NCBI GenBank assembly: GCA_003561875.1
Contig: PWVL01000147.1
Location: 1-32,811, forward strand
From: Desulfuromonadales bacterium
GTDB taxonomy: Bacteria; Desulfobacterota; Desulfuromonadia; Desulfuromonadales; Syntrophotaleaceae
Reading direction: 5' to 3'
Length of the DNA: 32,811 bases
Part shown: positions 19,367 through 27,661 of the stretch, one piece after another
Numbering within the stretch: the first letter of the stretch is position 1
Layout: every line of letters starts with the position of its first letter
Translations under genes and position numbers: made by a program
The notes under the pieces: model-generated
Seen by the model: the letters and a program-made list of their open reading frames with translations, nothing else
What the model was told of the DNA's origin: nothing
The model's database searches: none

Positions 19367-19875
19367 TCCGCTCGGCGCTTCTCATCGTTCTGCTAGTTTT
19401 TGCTCTGGGTGCCTGCGGCTATCGACTGCAGGGCCGATCCGCCCAGCTTCCAGGGGGGGTGCGTTCCGTTGTCATTGAGCTGTTTGATAACCAGACCTTT
19501 GAGCCGTTTCTTGAAAACAGTGTAACCCGCGCGGTCATCAGCCGTTTTGCCCGCCACGCAGAGCTTGAAATCGTGGAACAGCCGGCCCGCACGGAAGCCT
19601 TGTTGCGTGGTCGTATAACCGGTTATCGCAATTTTGCCTTGTCCTACGATCAGAATGACAGAATCGCCGAGTACCGCTCCGAAATGACGGTGGAGGCAGA
19701 CTTGCTCCGACTCGAGACGGGGGAGGTACTGTGGCGGGGTTCCGTCGTCTGGCACGAGGATTATAATGTCTCCGAGGACAAGGTTTTGCAGGAAGACCGC
19801 AAACGGGCCGCCATTCTCGAGATCAGCGAGCGGCTGGCGGACGAACTGTTTTCGCGTATGATTGACCAGTTTTGA
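19363..19875 (+). CDS. lptE: LPS-assembly lipoprotein LptE
   Basis: Signal peptide and lipobox [15 protein letters not shown]; position between leuS and holA; ATGA overlap with leuS. Confidence 0.85.
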   Translation: MIRSALLIVLLVFALGACGYRLQGRSAQLPGGVRSVVIELFDNQTFEPFLENSVTRAVISRFARHAELEIVEQPARTEALLRGRITGYRNFALSYDQNDRIAEYRSEMTVEADLLRLETGEVLWRGSVVWHEDYNVSEDKVLQEDRKRAAILEISERLADELFSRMIDQF

Positions 19876-19897
19876 TCCCCCCCCGGAATCACCTGCC

Positions 19898-20902
19898 ATG
19901 ACACCCGCCGAACTGAACAGAGCCATTCACGAACGTCGCTTTCCGTCACTTCTGTTGCTCTACGGGGAAGAGCGTTTTTTTCTTGAAGAAACGCTGAGGG
20001 CGTTGCAGCAATCGATTGTAGCTGGCGAATGTCGGGACTTTAATTTCAATCAGTATCATGGCGATACTGCCCGTGGTGCGGAGATCCTCGACGCGGCGCG
20101 TACTCTGCCTGTTTTCAGTCCGATGCGGCTGGTTGTAGTGAGGGATATCCAGTCTCTGGGGACCGCAGACTTCGACCTGTTGCTTCCCTATCTGGCCGAC
20201 GCTTGCCCGGAAACGGTTCTGGTACTGACTGCCGACAAAATTGACGCGCGTAGAAAATTCTACCAACACTTTAAGAAATACGGTGAACTTGTTGAGTTTA
20301 AAAGGTTTTATGAAAATCAGATTCCGGGTTTCGTCCGTGACCGGGCCCGACAGTACGGCATTACTTTTGCCGAGGAGGCCATGGCCTTTTTTTGTCGCAG
20401 GATCGGCACCAACCTGGCGGAGATTGCCGGCGAACTGGAAAAACTGGTCACTTATCTCGGGGATCGTGACCTTGTCGATTTAAGCGACGTGCGTGCGATC
20501 GTTTCCGATACGCGCACCGATAATGTTTTTGAACTCACCAACGCCCTCGGGCGCCGGGCGGCATCGGAAGCCCTGCGCCTACTCAACCGGCTCTTGATCG
20601 ATGGAACGCCTCCACTGGTACTGTTGACGATGATGACCCGGCATTTTCGTCAGATGTGGAAGGCTCATTATCTGCTGGCGCAAGGAGCGGAAAAAAAAGA
20701 TCTGGTAAAGGGGGTAGGGATCAACCCCTATTTTCTTGAGGGCCTTGTGGAGCAGGCGCGTCTCTTTCCGGCAGACCGCTACTCCCTGATATTCGAACGT
20801 TTACTGGAACTTGATATGGCCCTGAAATCCAGCGGCGCACATCCGGCGGCCCTGCTGGAGACTCTGGTGCTTCAGATCTGTCACAACAAAATCGGCATTT
20901 AG
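19898..20902 (+). CDS. holA: DNA polymerase III subunit delta
   Basis: LLLLYGEERFFLEETLRAL, ...NLAEIAGELEKLVTYLGDR...VFELTNALGRRAASEALRLLNRLL. ATG 19898. Confidence 0.92.
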   Translation: MTPAELNRAIHERRFPSLLLLYGEERFFLEETLRALQQSIVAGECRDFNFNQYHGDTARGAEILDAARTLPVFSPMRLVVVRDIQSLGTADFDLLLPYLADACPETVLVLTADKIDARRKFYQHFKKYGELVEFKRFYENQIPGFVRDRARQYGITFAEEAMAFFCRRIGTNLAEIAGELEKLVTYLGDRDLVDLSDVRAIVSDTRTDNVFELTNALGRRAASEALRLLNRLLIDGTPPLVLLTMMTRHFRQMWKAHYLLAQGAEKKDLVKGVGINPYFLEGLVEQARLFPADRYSLIFERLLELDMALKSSGAHPAALLETLVLQICHNKIGI

Positions 20903-20936
20903 AAAAAAGGGGCCGCCACAAGGCAGCCCCTTTTTT
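20903..20936. terminator. Bidirectional terminator between convergent holA and rpsT
   Basis: AAAAAA-GGGGCCGCC-ACAA-GGCAGCCCC-TTTTTT; works on both strands. Confidence 0.88.
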
Positions 20937-20965
20937 CATGGTTTCGGGTATCTGTCGCAGCCCGC

Positions 20966-21229
20966 TCAGGCCAGGGTGTTGACAAGCTTGTTCAGGCGGG
21001 AAATTTTACGGCTCGCAGTAGCCTTATGAATGATGCCCTTGGCGGCGGCCTTGTCTATATAGGGGACGGCTTTGGCGAGGGCAACCCGGGCTATTTCCCG
21101 TTCACCGTTGGCTACGGCGGTGCGGACCTGCTTTACGAAGGTACGCATGGTGGTCCGCACATGATTGTTGCGAGCGGCACGAGCCGCTGATTGTTTATTT
21201 CGCTTGATTGCAGATTTGTGATTGGCCAA
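20966..21229 (-). CDS. rpsT: 30S ribosomal protein S20
   Basis: [35 protein letters not shown]...[25 protein letters not shown]. Confidence 0.98.
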   Translation of the reverse strand: MANHKSAIKRNKQSAARAARNNHVRTTMRTFVKQVRTAVANGEREIARVALAKAVPYIDKAAAKGIIHKATASRKISRLNKLVNTLA

Positions 21230-21288
21230 TGTAAAAGTCCTCCGGCATATTGGATGTTGACCCGGTCTCGGGTGTCTGAATTGCCCTA

Positions 21289-21317
21289 CTTATAGCACCG
21301 CAATGAATCCGAGTCAA
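21289..21317 (-). promoter_or_regulatory. Sigma70-like promoter for rpsT
   Basis: On the minus strand: TTGACT, 17 nt spacer, TATAAG. Confidence 0.72.
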
Positions 21318-21427
21318 GATAAGAATTCGACAATAAATTTGATAATACTTTTGTTTTTCAATTATTTACCAGACCATTAGATGGAATTACAATTAATTAA
21401 TCACTTTGCGGAGGTGGTGCGGGGCAC

Positions 21428-22996
21428 ATGTCGGAAAAGAAACGGATATCTTTGGCTACCCTGGTGATGAGCGCCGGGACCGGTGCGAGTCGCATTGCTG
21501 GCCTCGTGCGGGATATGGTCGTGGCCGGCTTGTTTGGGGCCGGATTCGGAACGGATGCCTTTTTCATGGCTTTTACGATTCCCAATCTGCTGCGGCGATT
21601 TTTTGCCGAAGGCTCCCTGACCGCAGCCTTTGTGCCGACTTTTTCTCAAGTTTATCGCCGGCAGGGTGAGGAGGAGGCGCGACGTGTTGCCCATATTTGC
21701 TGGACTTTGTTGATGCTGGTTGTGGGGGCAGTGACGTTGCTTGGAATCCTGGCCGCCCCCCTTTTGGTGCAACTAATCGGAGCAGGTTTTGGTGCTGTCC
21801 CCGGCAAGCTGGAACTAACGGTTTTCCTTACCCGTTTGATGTTTCCCTATATCTTTTTTGTCAGTCTGCTGGCGCTGATAGCAGGCATACTCAATGTTCT
21901 CGGACATTTTTTCTGGCCGGCCTTTTCAACCACCCTGCTGAACCTCTGCATGATTCTCTGCGCTATTCTTCTGTCTCCGCTGTTTCCGGTGCGTCCTGTA
22001 GCGGCGCTGGCCGTCGGTGTGCTGCTTGGTGGTCTGGTTCAGTTGATCGTTCAGTTTCCGGTACTGCGGCGCAAGGGCTTTCGATTGCGCTTCAATGTCG
22101 AATTCTCCCACCCGGTGGTCCGAAAAATTTCGACCCTGATGTTGCCGGGACTCGCCGGGGTGGCCATTTATCAGATCAACGTGGTTGTGTCCCGTCTGCT
22201 GGCTTCGTTTCTGCGAGAAGGCAGCGTCTCCTATCTTTATTACGGTCAGCGTCTTTTTGAGTTGCCGCAGGGAATATTCATCGTCTCCCTGGCGCAGGCC
22301 GTTTTACCGGCCATGAGCCGCCAGGCAGCGGATAAAGACGACGAGGGAGTCAAAGATTCACTCCGTTTTTCCCTGAAAATGATCGTCCTGGTGTCGCTCC
22401 CGGCAGCCGCCGGTCTCATGGTCTGCGCTGTTCCGGTCTACAGCCTCTTTTTCATGCGTGGCGAGTTTGTCTATCAGGATGTGGTGCAGACTGCTCTGGC
22501 GCTTCGTGCCTACGCCCCCGGGTTGCTGTTTGTCGGCATGAGTCGAGTTCTGGCTCCCACTTTTTTTGCCCTGCAAGATACCAGGACCCCGGTTTGGGCC
22601 GCTTTCTGGACCCTGTTAGCCAACGCCTTGCTGGGTCTTCTGCTTATGAAGCCTTTAGGGCATGTCGGTCTGGCCCTGGCCCTTACTCTGGCCTCTTTCT
22701 GCAACTGTGCCCTGCTTATCTGGCTGCTGCGTAAAAAAATCGGTTCTTTGGGCCTGTCTGCAGTTGGCGCAATCCTGCTGCGGATTGTACCGGCCACGTT
22801 GATCATGTCGGTGGCGGTTTTCAGTATTTTGTCGATGGTGGACTGGCATGCTGGCGGTGGGTTGCTGGAAAAGAGCCTTGCCCTGGCAGTGGCAGTTTCC
22901 GGTGGGGCAATCGTCTATCTGTGTGTCGGTCTGTTGTGCGGCGTGAAAGAGTTGCGGGAAGGCCTCAACTGCGTTCGCCGGAGATTTGACCGATGA
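21428..22996 (+). CDS. murJ: Lipid II flippase MurJ (MviN)
   Basis: GASRIAGLVRDMVVAGLFGAGFGTDAFFMAFTIPNLLRRFFAEGSLTAAFVPTF plus multiple TM segments. Confidence 0.95.
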   Translation: MSEKKRISLATLVMSAGTGASRIAGLVRDMVVAGLFGAGFGTDAFFMAFTIPNLLRRFFAEGSLTAAFVPTFSQVYRRQGEEEARRVAHICWTLLMLVVGAVTLLGILAAPLLVQLIGAGFGAVPGKLELTVFLTRLMFPYIFFVSLLALIAGILNVLGHFFWPAFSTTLLNLCMILCAILLSPLFPVRPVAALAVGVLLGGLVQLIVQFPVLRRKGFRLRFNVEFSHPVVRKISTLMLPGLAGVAIYQINVVVSRLLASFLREGSVSYLYYGQRLFELPQGIFIVSLAQAVLPAMSRQAADKDDEGVKDSLRFSLKMIVLVSLPAAAGLMVCAVPVYSLFFMRGEFVYQDVVQTALALRAYAPGLLFVGMSRVLAPTFFALQDTRTPVWAAFWTLLANALLGLLLMKPLGHVGLALALTLASFCNCALLIWLLRKKIGSLGLSAVGAILLRIVPATLIMSVAVFSILSMVDWHAGGGLLEKSLALAVAVSGGAIVYLCVGLLCGVKELREGLNCVRRRFDR

Positions 22997-23154
22997 CTGC
23001 AACCGAGTTTTCCCTGAATTGTTGAGAAGTTTCAAAAGCGTTTTGTTTACGAAGGTTACTGCTGTTTGTACGTCGGTTGTTCAATCATGCAGGGCAATGG
23101 CAGGAAAGACCTGGAAACCTGTATGAAAAAATTTCCGCCGCCCAAACAAAGGGC

Positions 23155-23184
23155 TTGACAGGTCTGTGGCCACTTTGGTAGAAA
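23155..23184 (+). promoter_or_regulatory. Sigma70-like promoter for tRNA-Val(GAC)
   Basis: TTGACA (23155-23160), 18 nt spacer, TAGAAA (23179-23184); tRNA begins about 20 nt downstream. Confidence 0.55.
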
Positions 23185-23204
23185 TTGCCTCGTTGTTGGT
23201 GAGC

Positions 23205-23279
<75 letters not shown>

Positions 23280-23307
23280 GCAGCCGCAGACGAAGACAGC
23301 ACCAGAT

Positions 23308-23332
23308 GAGGCATCTCCGGATGCCTCTTTTC
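23308..23332 (+). terminator. Rho-independent terminator after tRNA-Val, upstream of thrS
   Basis: GAGGCATC-TCCG-GATGCCTC then TTTTC. Confidence 0.75.
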
Positions 23333-23352
23333 ATTAGTGGAAGGGGTTGAGC

Positions 23353-25263
23353 ATGCTACGCATTACGTTGCCGGACGGTTCCAGCAGAGAGGTCCCCGAG
23401 GGGAGCACTCTGCAGGATGTGGCTGCGGAAATCGGCTCCCGATTGGCAAAGCAGGCCGTAGCAGGAAAAATAAACGGCAGGCCGGCGGATCTCGCGGCCC
23501 TTGTGGCAGACGGAGATCGCGTCGAAATCCTGACCTTGACCAGCGATGCCGGTCTGGAGGTTTACCGTCATACCGCCGCCCACCTCATGGCCCACGCCGT
23601 AAAGGATCTGTTCGGTGACGCTATTCAGGTAACCATCGGTCCCTCCATTGAGAATGGCTTTTATTACGACTTTTACTCTCCGCATCATGCTTTTTCCCCT
23701 GAAGATTTCGAACGCATCGAGGGACGCATGCAGGAACTGGTTGATGCCGACCTGCCGATTGTGCGGGATGAAGTCCGGCGGGATCAGGCTGTAGAGTTGT
23801 TTCGCAGCCTGGGAGAGGAGTACAAGGTTCAACTTATCGAGGAGTTGACCGAACCAGTGGTTTCTCTCTATCGCCAGGGGGACTTCGTCGATTTATGTCG
23901 TGGTCCCCATTTGCCTCGTACCGGCCTGATCAAGGCTTTCAAGCTGACCAGTGTGGCTGGTGCCTATTGGCGAGGTGATGAAAAAAACGCCATGCTGCAG
24001 CGTATTTACGCCACCGCATTTCCCGACAACAAACAGCTTCGCACCCATCTGGCACGAATTGAGGAGGCTCGCAAGCGGGACCATCGCCGTATCGGCAGGG
24101 AACTCGATCTCTTTTCGTTTAATGAAGAGGCGGGCGCCGGACTGGTGATCTGGCATCCTCGGGGCGCCCTGTTGCGCACTTTGCTCGAAGACTTCGAGCG
24201 ACGGGAGCATCTGCGGCGCGGCTACGACCTTGTTCTTGGGCCGCAGATTCTCAAAACCGAACTTTGGCAGACTTCCGGTCATTACGACAACTACCGTGAA
24301 AACATGTACTTTACGGAGGTGGACGGGCAGAGTTACGGCATCAAACCTATGAACTGCCTTTCCCATATGCTGATTTACAAGTCGCATATGCGTTCCTATC
24401 GGGACCTGCCCCTGCGTTATTTTGAACTGGGAACGGTTCATCGCCATGAAAAATCCGGAGTGTTACACGGGTTGTTGCGCGTGCGCGGATTTACGCAGGA
24501 TGATGCGCATATATTGTGTACTCCGGAACAACTGGACGGAGAGATCAAGGGTGTCCTGGCCTTTGTTCAGGATATCATGGGTATTTTCGGCTTTGAGTAC
24601 GAAGTGGAAATTTCGACCCGACCGGAAAAATCTATCGGTACCAATCAGGATTGGGAGTTGGCGACCAATGCTTTGATGGGTGCTCTGAAGGATTCGGGCC
24701 TCGAATTTGTGATTAACGACGGCGACGGTGCTTTTTATGGCCCCAAGATCGATATCAAGCTCAAGGACGCTCTTGACAGGAAGTGGCAGTGTGCTACAAT
24801 CCAGTGCGATTTTACCCTGCCGGAGCGATTCGATCTCAACTATATCGGTGCTGACGGTGAAAAGCACCGACCTGTCATGCTCCACCGTGTCATCCTTGGC
24901 GCCATCGAACGGTTTATCGGGGTTTTGATAGAGCATTTCGCCGGAAATTTTCCTCTATGGATCTCTCCGGTTCAGGCGATCATTGTCAATGTCACCGACA
25001 ACCAGGCAGGCTACGCCGAACAGGTGTTTCATTATTTACGAGACGCCGGAGTGAGGGTGGAGAAGGATCTCCGCAACGAAAAACTGGGCTTCAAGATTCG
25101 CGAAGCGCAAATGGCGAAGATCCCTTATATGTTGGTTGTGGGTGATAACGAAATGCAATCCGGTACCGTTGCACCGCGCTATCGCAACGGCAAGAACCTT
25201 GATCCCATGTCGGCTGCGGATTTTGTCCAACACGTTCAGGACGAATGCAGTCGATACCATTAG
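23353..25263 (+). CDS. thrS: Threonyl-tRNA synthetase
   Basis: N-terminal TGS domain ([24 protein letters not shown]), [39 protein letters not shown] class II motifs. ATG 23353 is preferred over TTG 23347. Confidence 0.98.
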   Translation: MLRITLPDGSSREVPEGSTLQDVAAEIGSRLAKQAVAGKINGRPADLAALVADGDRVEILTLTSDAGLEVYRHTAAHLMAHAVKDLFGDAIQVTIGPSIENGFYYDFYSPHHAFSPEDFERIEGRMQELVDADLPIVRDEVRRDQAVELFRSLGEEYKVQLIEELTEPVVSLYRQGDFVDLCRGPHLPRTGLIKAFKLTSVAGAYWRGDEKNAMLQRIYATAFPDNKQLRTHLARIEEARKRDHRRIGRELDLFSFNEEAGAGLVIWHPRGALLRTLLEDFERREHLRRGYDLVLGPQILKTELWQTSGHYDNYRENMYFTEVDGQSYGIKPMNCLSHMLIYKSHMRSYRDLPLRYFELGTVHRHEKSGVLHGLLRVRGFTQDDAHILCTPEQLDGEIKGVLAFVQDIMGIFGFEYEVEISTRPEKSIGTNQDWELATNALMGALKDSGLEFVINDGDGAFYGPKIDIKLKDALDRKWQCATIQCDFTLPERFDLNYIGADGEKHRPVMLHRVILGAIERFIGVLIEHFAGNFPLWISPVQAIIVNVTDNQAGYAEQVFHYLRDAGVRVEKDLRNEKLGFKIREAQMAKIPYMLVVGDNEMQSGTVAPRYRNGKNLDPMSAADFVQHVQDECSRYH

Positions 25264-25274
25264 GAGGTGTCACC

Positions 25275-25787
25275 ATAGCAAAGCAAGAGACACGCATAAA
25301 TCTTGATATACGTGCCAGACAGGTTCGGGTGGTCGATGACGAAGGCGGACTACTTGGCATTCTGACTGTTCCCGAAGCTCTGGCGATTGCCGAGGAGCGC
25401 GGCCTCGACCTGGTGGAGGTGTCGCCCAATGCCGATCCTCCGGTGTGTCGAGTCATGGATTATGGCAAGTATAAGTATCAGGCCAGCAAAAGGGCGGCGG
25501 AAGCCAAAAGGAAATCGGCCAAGGTTGAAGTCAAGGAAGTGAAGATGCGGCCAAAGACCGAGGAACACGATTTCCAGGTTAAGTTGCGCAATGCCCGTCG
25601 TTTTCTGGAGGCTGGGAACCGTGTCAAGGTGACCGTCATGTTCCGCGGCAGGGAAGTGACGCATCCCGAATTCGGTCGAAGTCTCATGGATAAACTTGCC
25701 GAGCAAATTGCCGATATCGCGCAGGTGGAAATGACACCACGCATGGCTGGTCGCTTTATGACAATGGTTGTGGCACCTAAAAAATAG
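25275..25787 (+). CDS. infC: Translation initiation factor IF-3 (apparent ATA start codon)
   Basis: (I/M)AKQETRINLDIRARQVRVVDDEGGLLGIL...LDLVEVSPNADPPVCRVMDYGKYKY... SD TAGGAGGT at 25261-25268, 7 nt from ATA 25275. The ORF-track ATG at 25245 lies inside thrS. Confidence 0.93.
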   Translation: MAKQETRINLDIRARQVRVVDDEGGLLGILTVPEALAIAEERGLDLVEVSPNADPPVCRVMDYGKYKYQASKRAAEAKRKSAKVEVKEVKMRPKTEEHDFQVKLRNARRFLEAGNRVKVTVMFRGREVTHPEFGRSLMDKLAEQIADIAQVEMTPRMAGRFMTMVVAPKK

Positions 25788-25814
25788 ATCGCTATAGAAC
25801 AAGGAGAAAAGCAG

Positions 25815-26012
25815 ATGCCTAAAATGAAAACCAACCGCGGTGCCGCCAAGCGATTTCGAAAGACCGGCACTGGCAAAATTCGTCGCAACAAGGCTTTCAG
25901 CAGCCACATTCTGACCAAAAAAACGACTAAGCGAAAACGCGATTTGCGCCGCTCCACTCTGGTCTCCAAGGCGGATTCCGGCAATATCGCCCAGCTTATT
26001 CCCTACAAGTGA
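25815..26012 (+). CDS. rpmI: 50S ribosomal protein L35
   Basis: [46 protein letters not shown]. Confidence 0.98.
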   Translation: MPKMKTNRGAAKRFRKTGTGKIRRNKAFSSHILTKKTTKRKRDLRRSTLVSKADSGNIAQLIPYK

Positions 26013-26123
26013 CGGCTTGTTTTTGGAGTACCCGTTTCAATGCCGTGAACTGAGGGGACAAGTCTCCTCCTTCAGATCCGGCAGCGGCAGAGCCGCCAAT
26101 TTCGCACATCCAAGGAGTTACTG

Positions 26124-26480
26124 ATGCCAAGAGTAAAAAGAGGTTTTAAAGCGAGACGCAGAAGAAACAAGGTTCTTAAACTGGCCAAGGGATACCGGGG
26201 CGCCAGGGGAAAACTGTTCCGCAGTGCTACGGAGGCCGTAGATCGGGGTCTCAAGTACGCTTTTCGCGACCGCAAGGTCAAGAAACGGGATTTTCGTGCC
26301 TTGTGGATTTCGCGTATCAACGCAGCCGCCCGTGAGAACGGGCTGTCCTACAGTCGTCTGGTACATGGCCTGAAACAGGCCCAGATCGGTCTGGACCGCA
26401 AGGTGCTGGCACAGCTTGCTGTTGCCGATCCGGACGGTTTTACAGCAGTCGTTGATAAAGCCAAGGCCCGGATGCAGTAG
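26124..26480 (+). CDS. rplT: 50S ribosomal protein L20
   Basis: [62 protein letters not shown]. Confidence 0.98.
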   Translation: MPRVKRGFKARRRRNKVLKLAKGYRGARGKLFRSATEAVDRGLKYAFRDRKVKKRDFRALWISRINAAARENGLSYSRLVHGLKQAQIGLDRKVLAQLAVADPDGFTAVVDKAKARMQ

Positions 26481-26485
26481 ATACC

Positions 26486-26523
26486 AAAAAAAGAGATGGG
26501 GGTCGCCTCATCTCTTTTTTTTT
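26486..26523 (+). terminator. Rho-independent terminator after rplT
   Basis: AGAGATGGGG-GTCG-CCTCATCTCT stem followed by a T9 tract; A-tract on the 5' side. Confidence 0.88.
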
Positions 26524-26534
26524 GACTAAATTTC

Positions 26535-26563
26535 GGAAGCCTCAGGGCTTCCTTTCCTTTTTT
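26535..26563 (+). terminator. Second terminator/attenuator-like hairpin immediately upstream of pheS
   Basis: GGAAGCC-TCAG-GGCTTCC followed by TTTCCTTTTTT, ending 16 nt before the pheS ATG. Confidence 0.7.
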
Positions 26564-26579
26564 CGACAACGGGATCGCT

Positions 26580-27596
26580 ATGAGGGAACAACTCACGGAA
26601 TTATTGGAACAGGGACGATCCGCTCTCATGAATGCTGATTCGGCCGAAGCACTGCAGCAAGCCAGGGTAGCCCTGCTGGGTAAAAAAGGTTCCATGACCG
26701 GCATCATGAAAGGAATGGGCCGAATGACGGCGGAAGAAAGACCCGTTATCGGTGCCCTCGCCAACAGAATCAAGGAAGAATTGGAGACTCTTTTTGAGGA
26801 ACGGGCCGCCTTCATAGAAGAGCAGGAACTGCAGCGGCGACTTGCTACCGAACGCATCGACGTCACCTTGCCCGGTCGTACGCGCTTCAGCGGCTCCAGG
26901 CACCCGGTTACACTGGTTACAGAAGAGATCTGCGACATCTTTGCCTCTCTGGGTTTCGGGGTTGAGGAGGGTCCGGAGGTCGAACAGGACTTCTATAATT
27001 TTGAAGCTCTCAACATGCCCAAAGATCATCCTGCCCGCGATATGCAGGACACCTTCTATATTAACGATGACGTTGTGCTGCGCACTCATACTTCGCCGGT
27101 ACAGATTCGCGCCATGCTCAAACACGCCCCTCCGGTGCGGGTAATAGCTCCGGGGACTGTCTATCGACGGGACTCCGACATCACCCACTCCCCCATGTTT
27201 CACCAGATTGAAGGCTTTCTGGTTGACCGCCACATAAGCTTTGGCGACCTCAAGGGAATATTGACGACCTTTATCACCCAGTATTTCGGCAAGAATGTCG
27301 GCGTACGTTTTCGGCCGTCTTTCTTCCCGTTTACCGAGCCAAGTGCCGAAGTCGACATTCAGTGCGTGATTTGCGGTGGCGGTGGCTGCCGGGTATGCAA
27401 AAAGTCCGGCTGGCTGGAGATTCTTGGTAGCGGTATGATCGATCCGGAAGTCTTCAGGTCGGTGAACTATGATTCGGAAAAATATAGCGGATTTGCGTTT
27501 GGTATGGGGATAGAGCGTATCGCCATGCTCAAATACGGCGTCAATGATCTGCGGCTTTTCTTCGAGAACGACGTGCGTTTTTTACAGCAGTTCTGA
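26580..27596 (+). CDS. pheS: Phenylalanyl-tRNA synthetase alpha subunit
   Basis: [85 protein letters not shown]. Confidence 0.98.
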   Translation: MREQLTELLEQGRSALMNADSAEALQQARVALLGKKGSMTGIMKGMGRMTAEERPVIGALANRIKEELETLFEERAAFIEEQELQRRLATERIDVTLPGRTRFSGSRHPVTLVTEEICDIFASLGFGVEEGPEVEQDFYNFEALNMPKDHPARDMQDTFYINDDVVLRTHTSPVQIRAMLKHAPPVRVIAPGTVYRRDSDITHSPMFHQIEGFLVDRHISFGDLKGILTTFITQYFGKNVGVRFRPSFFPFTEPSAEVDIQCVICGGGGCRVCKKSGWLEILGSGMIDPEVFRSVNYDSEKYSGFAFGMGIERIAMLKYGVNDLRLFFENDVRFLQQF

Positions 27597-27661
27597 ATAG
27601 CCGGGCGTTTATTTGAGCTGACGGCGCCGAACGGCTATCGCCCGCAAAGGAATTCCAAGAG

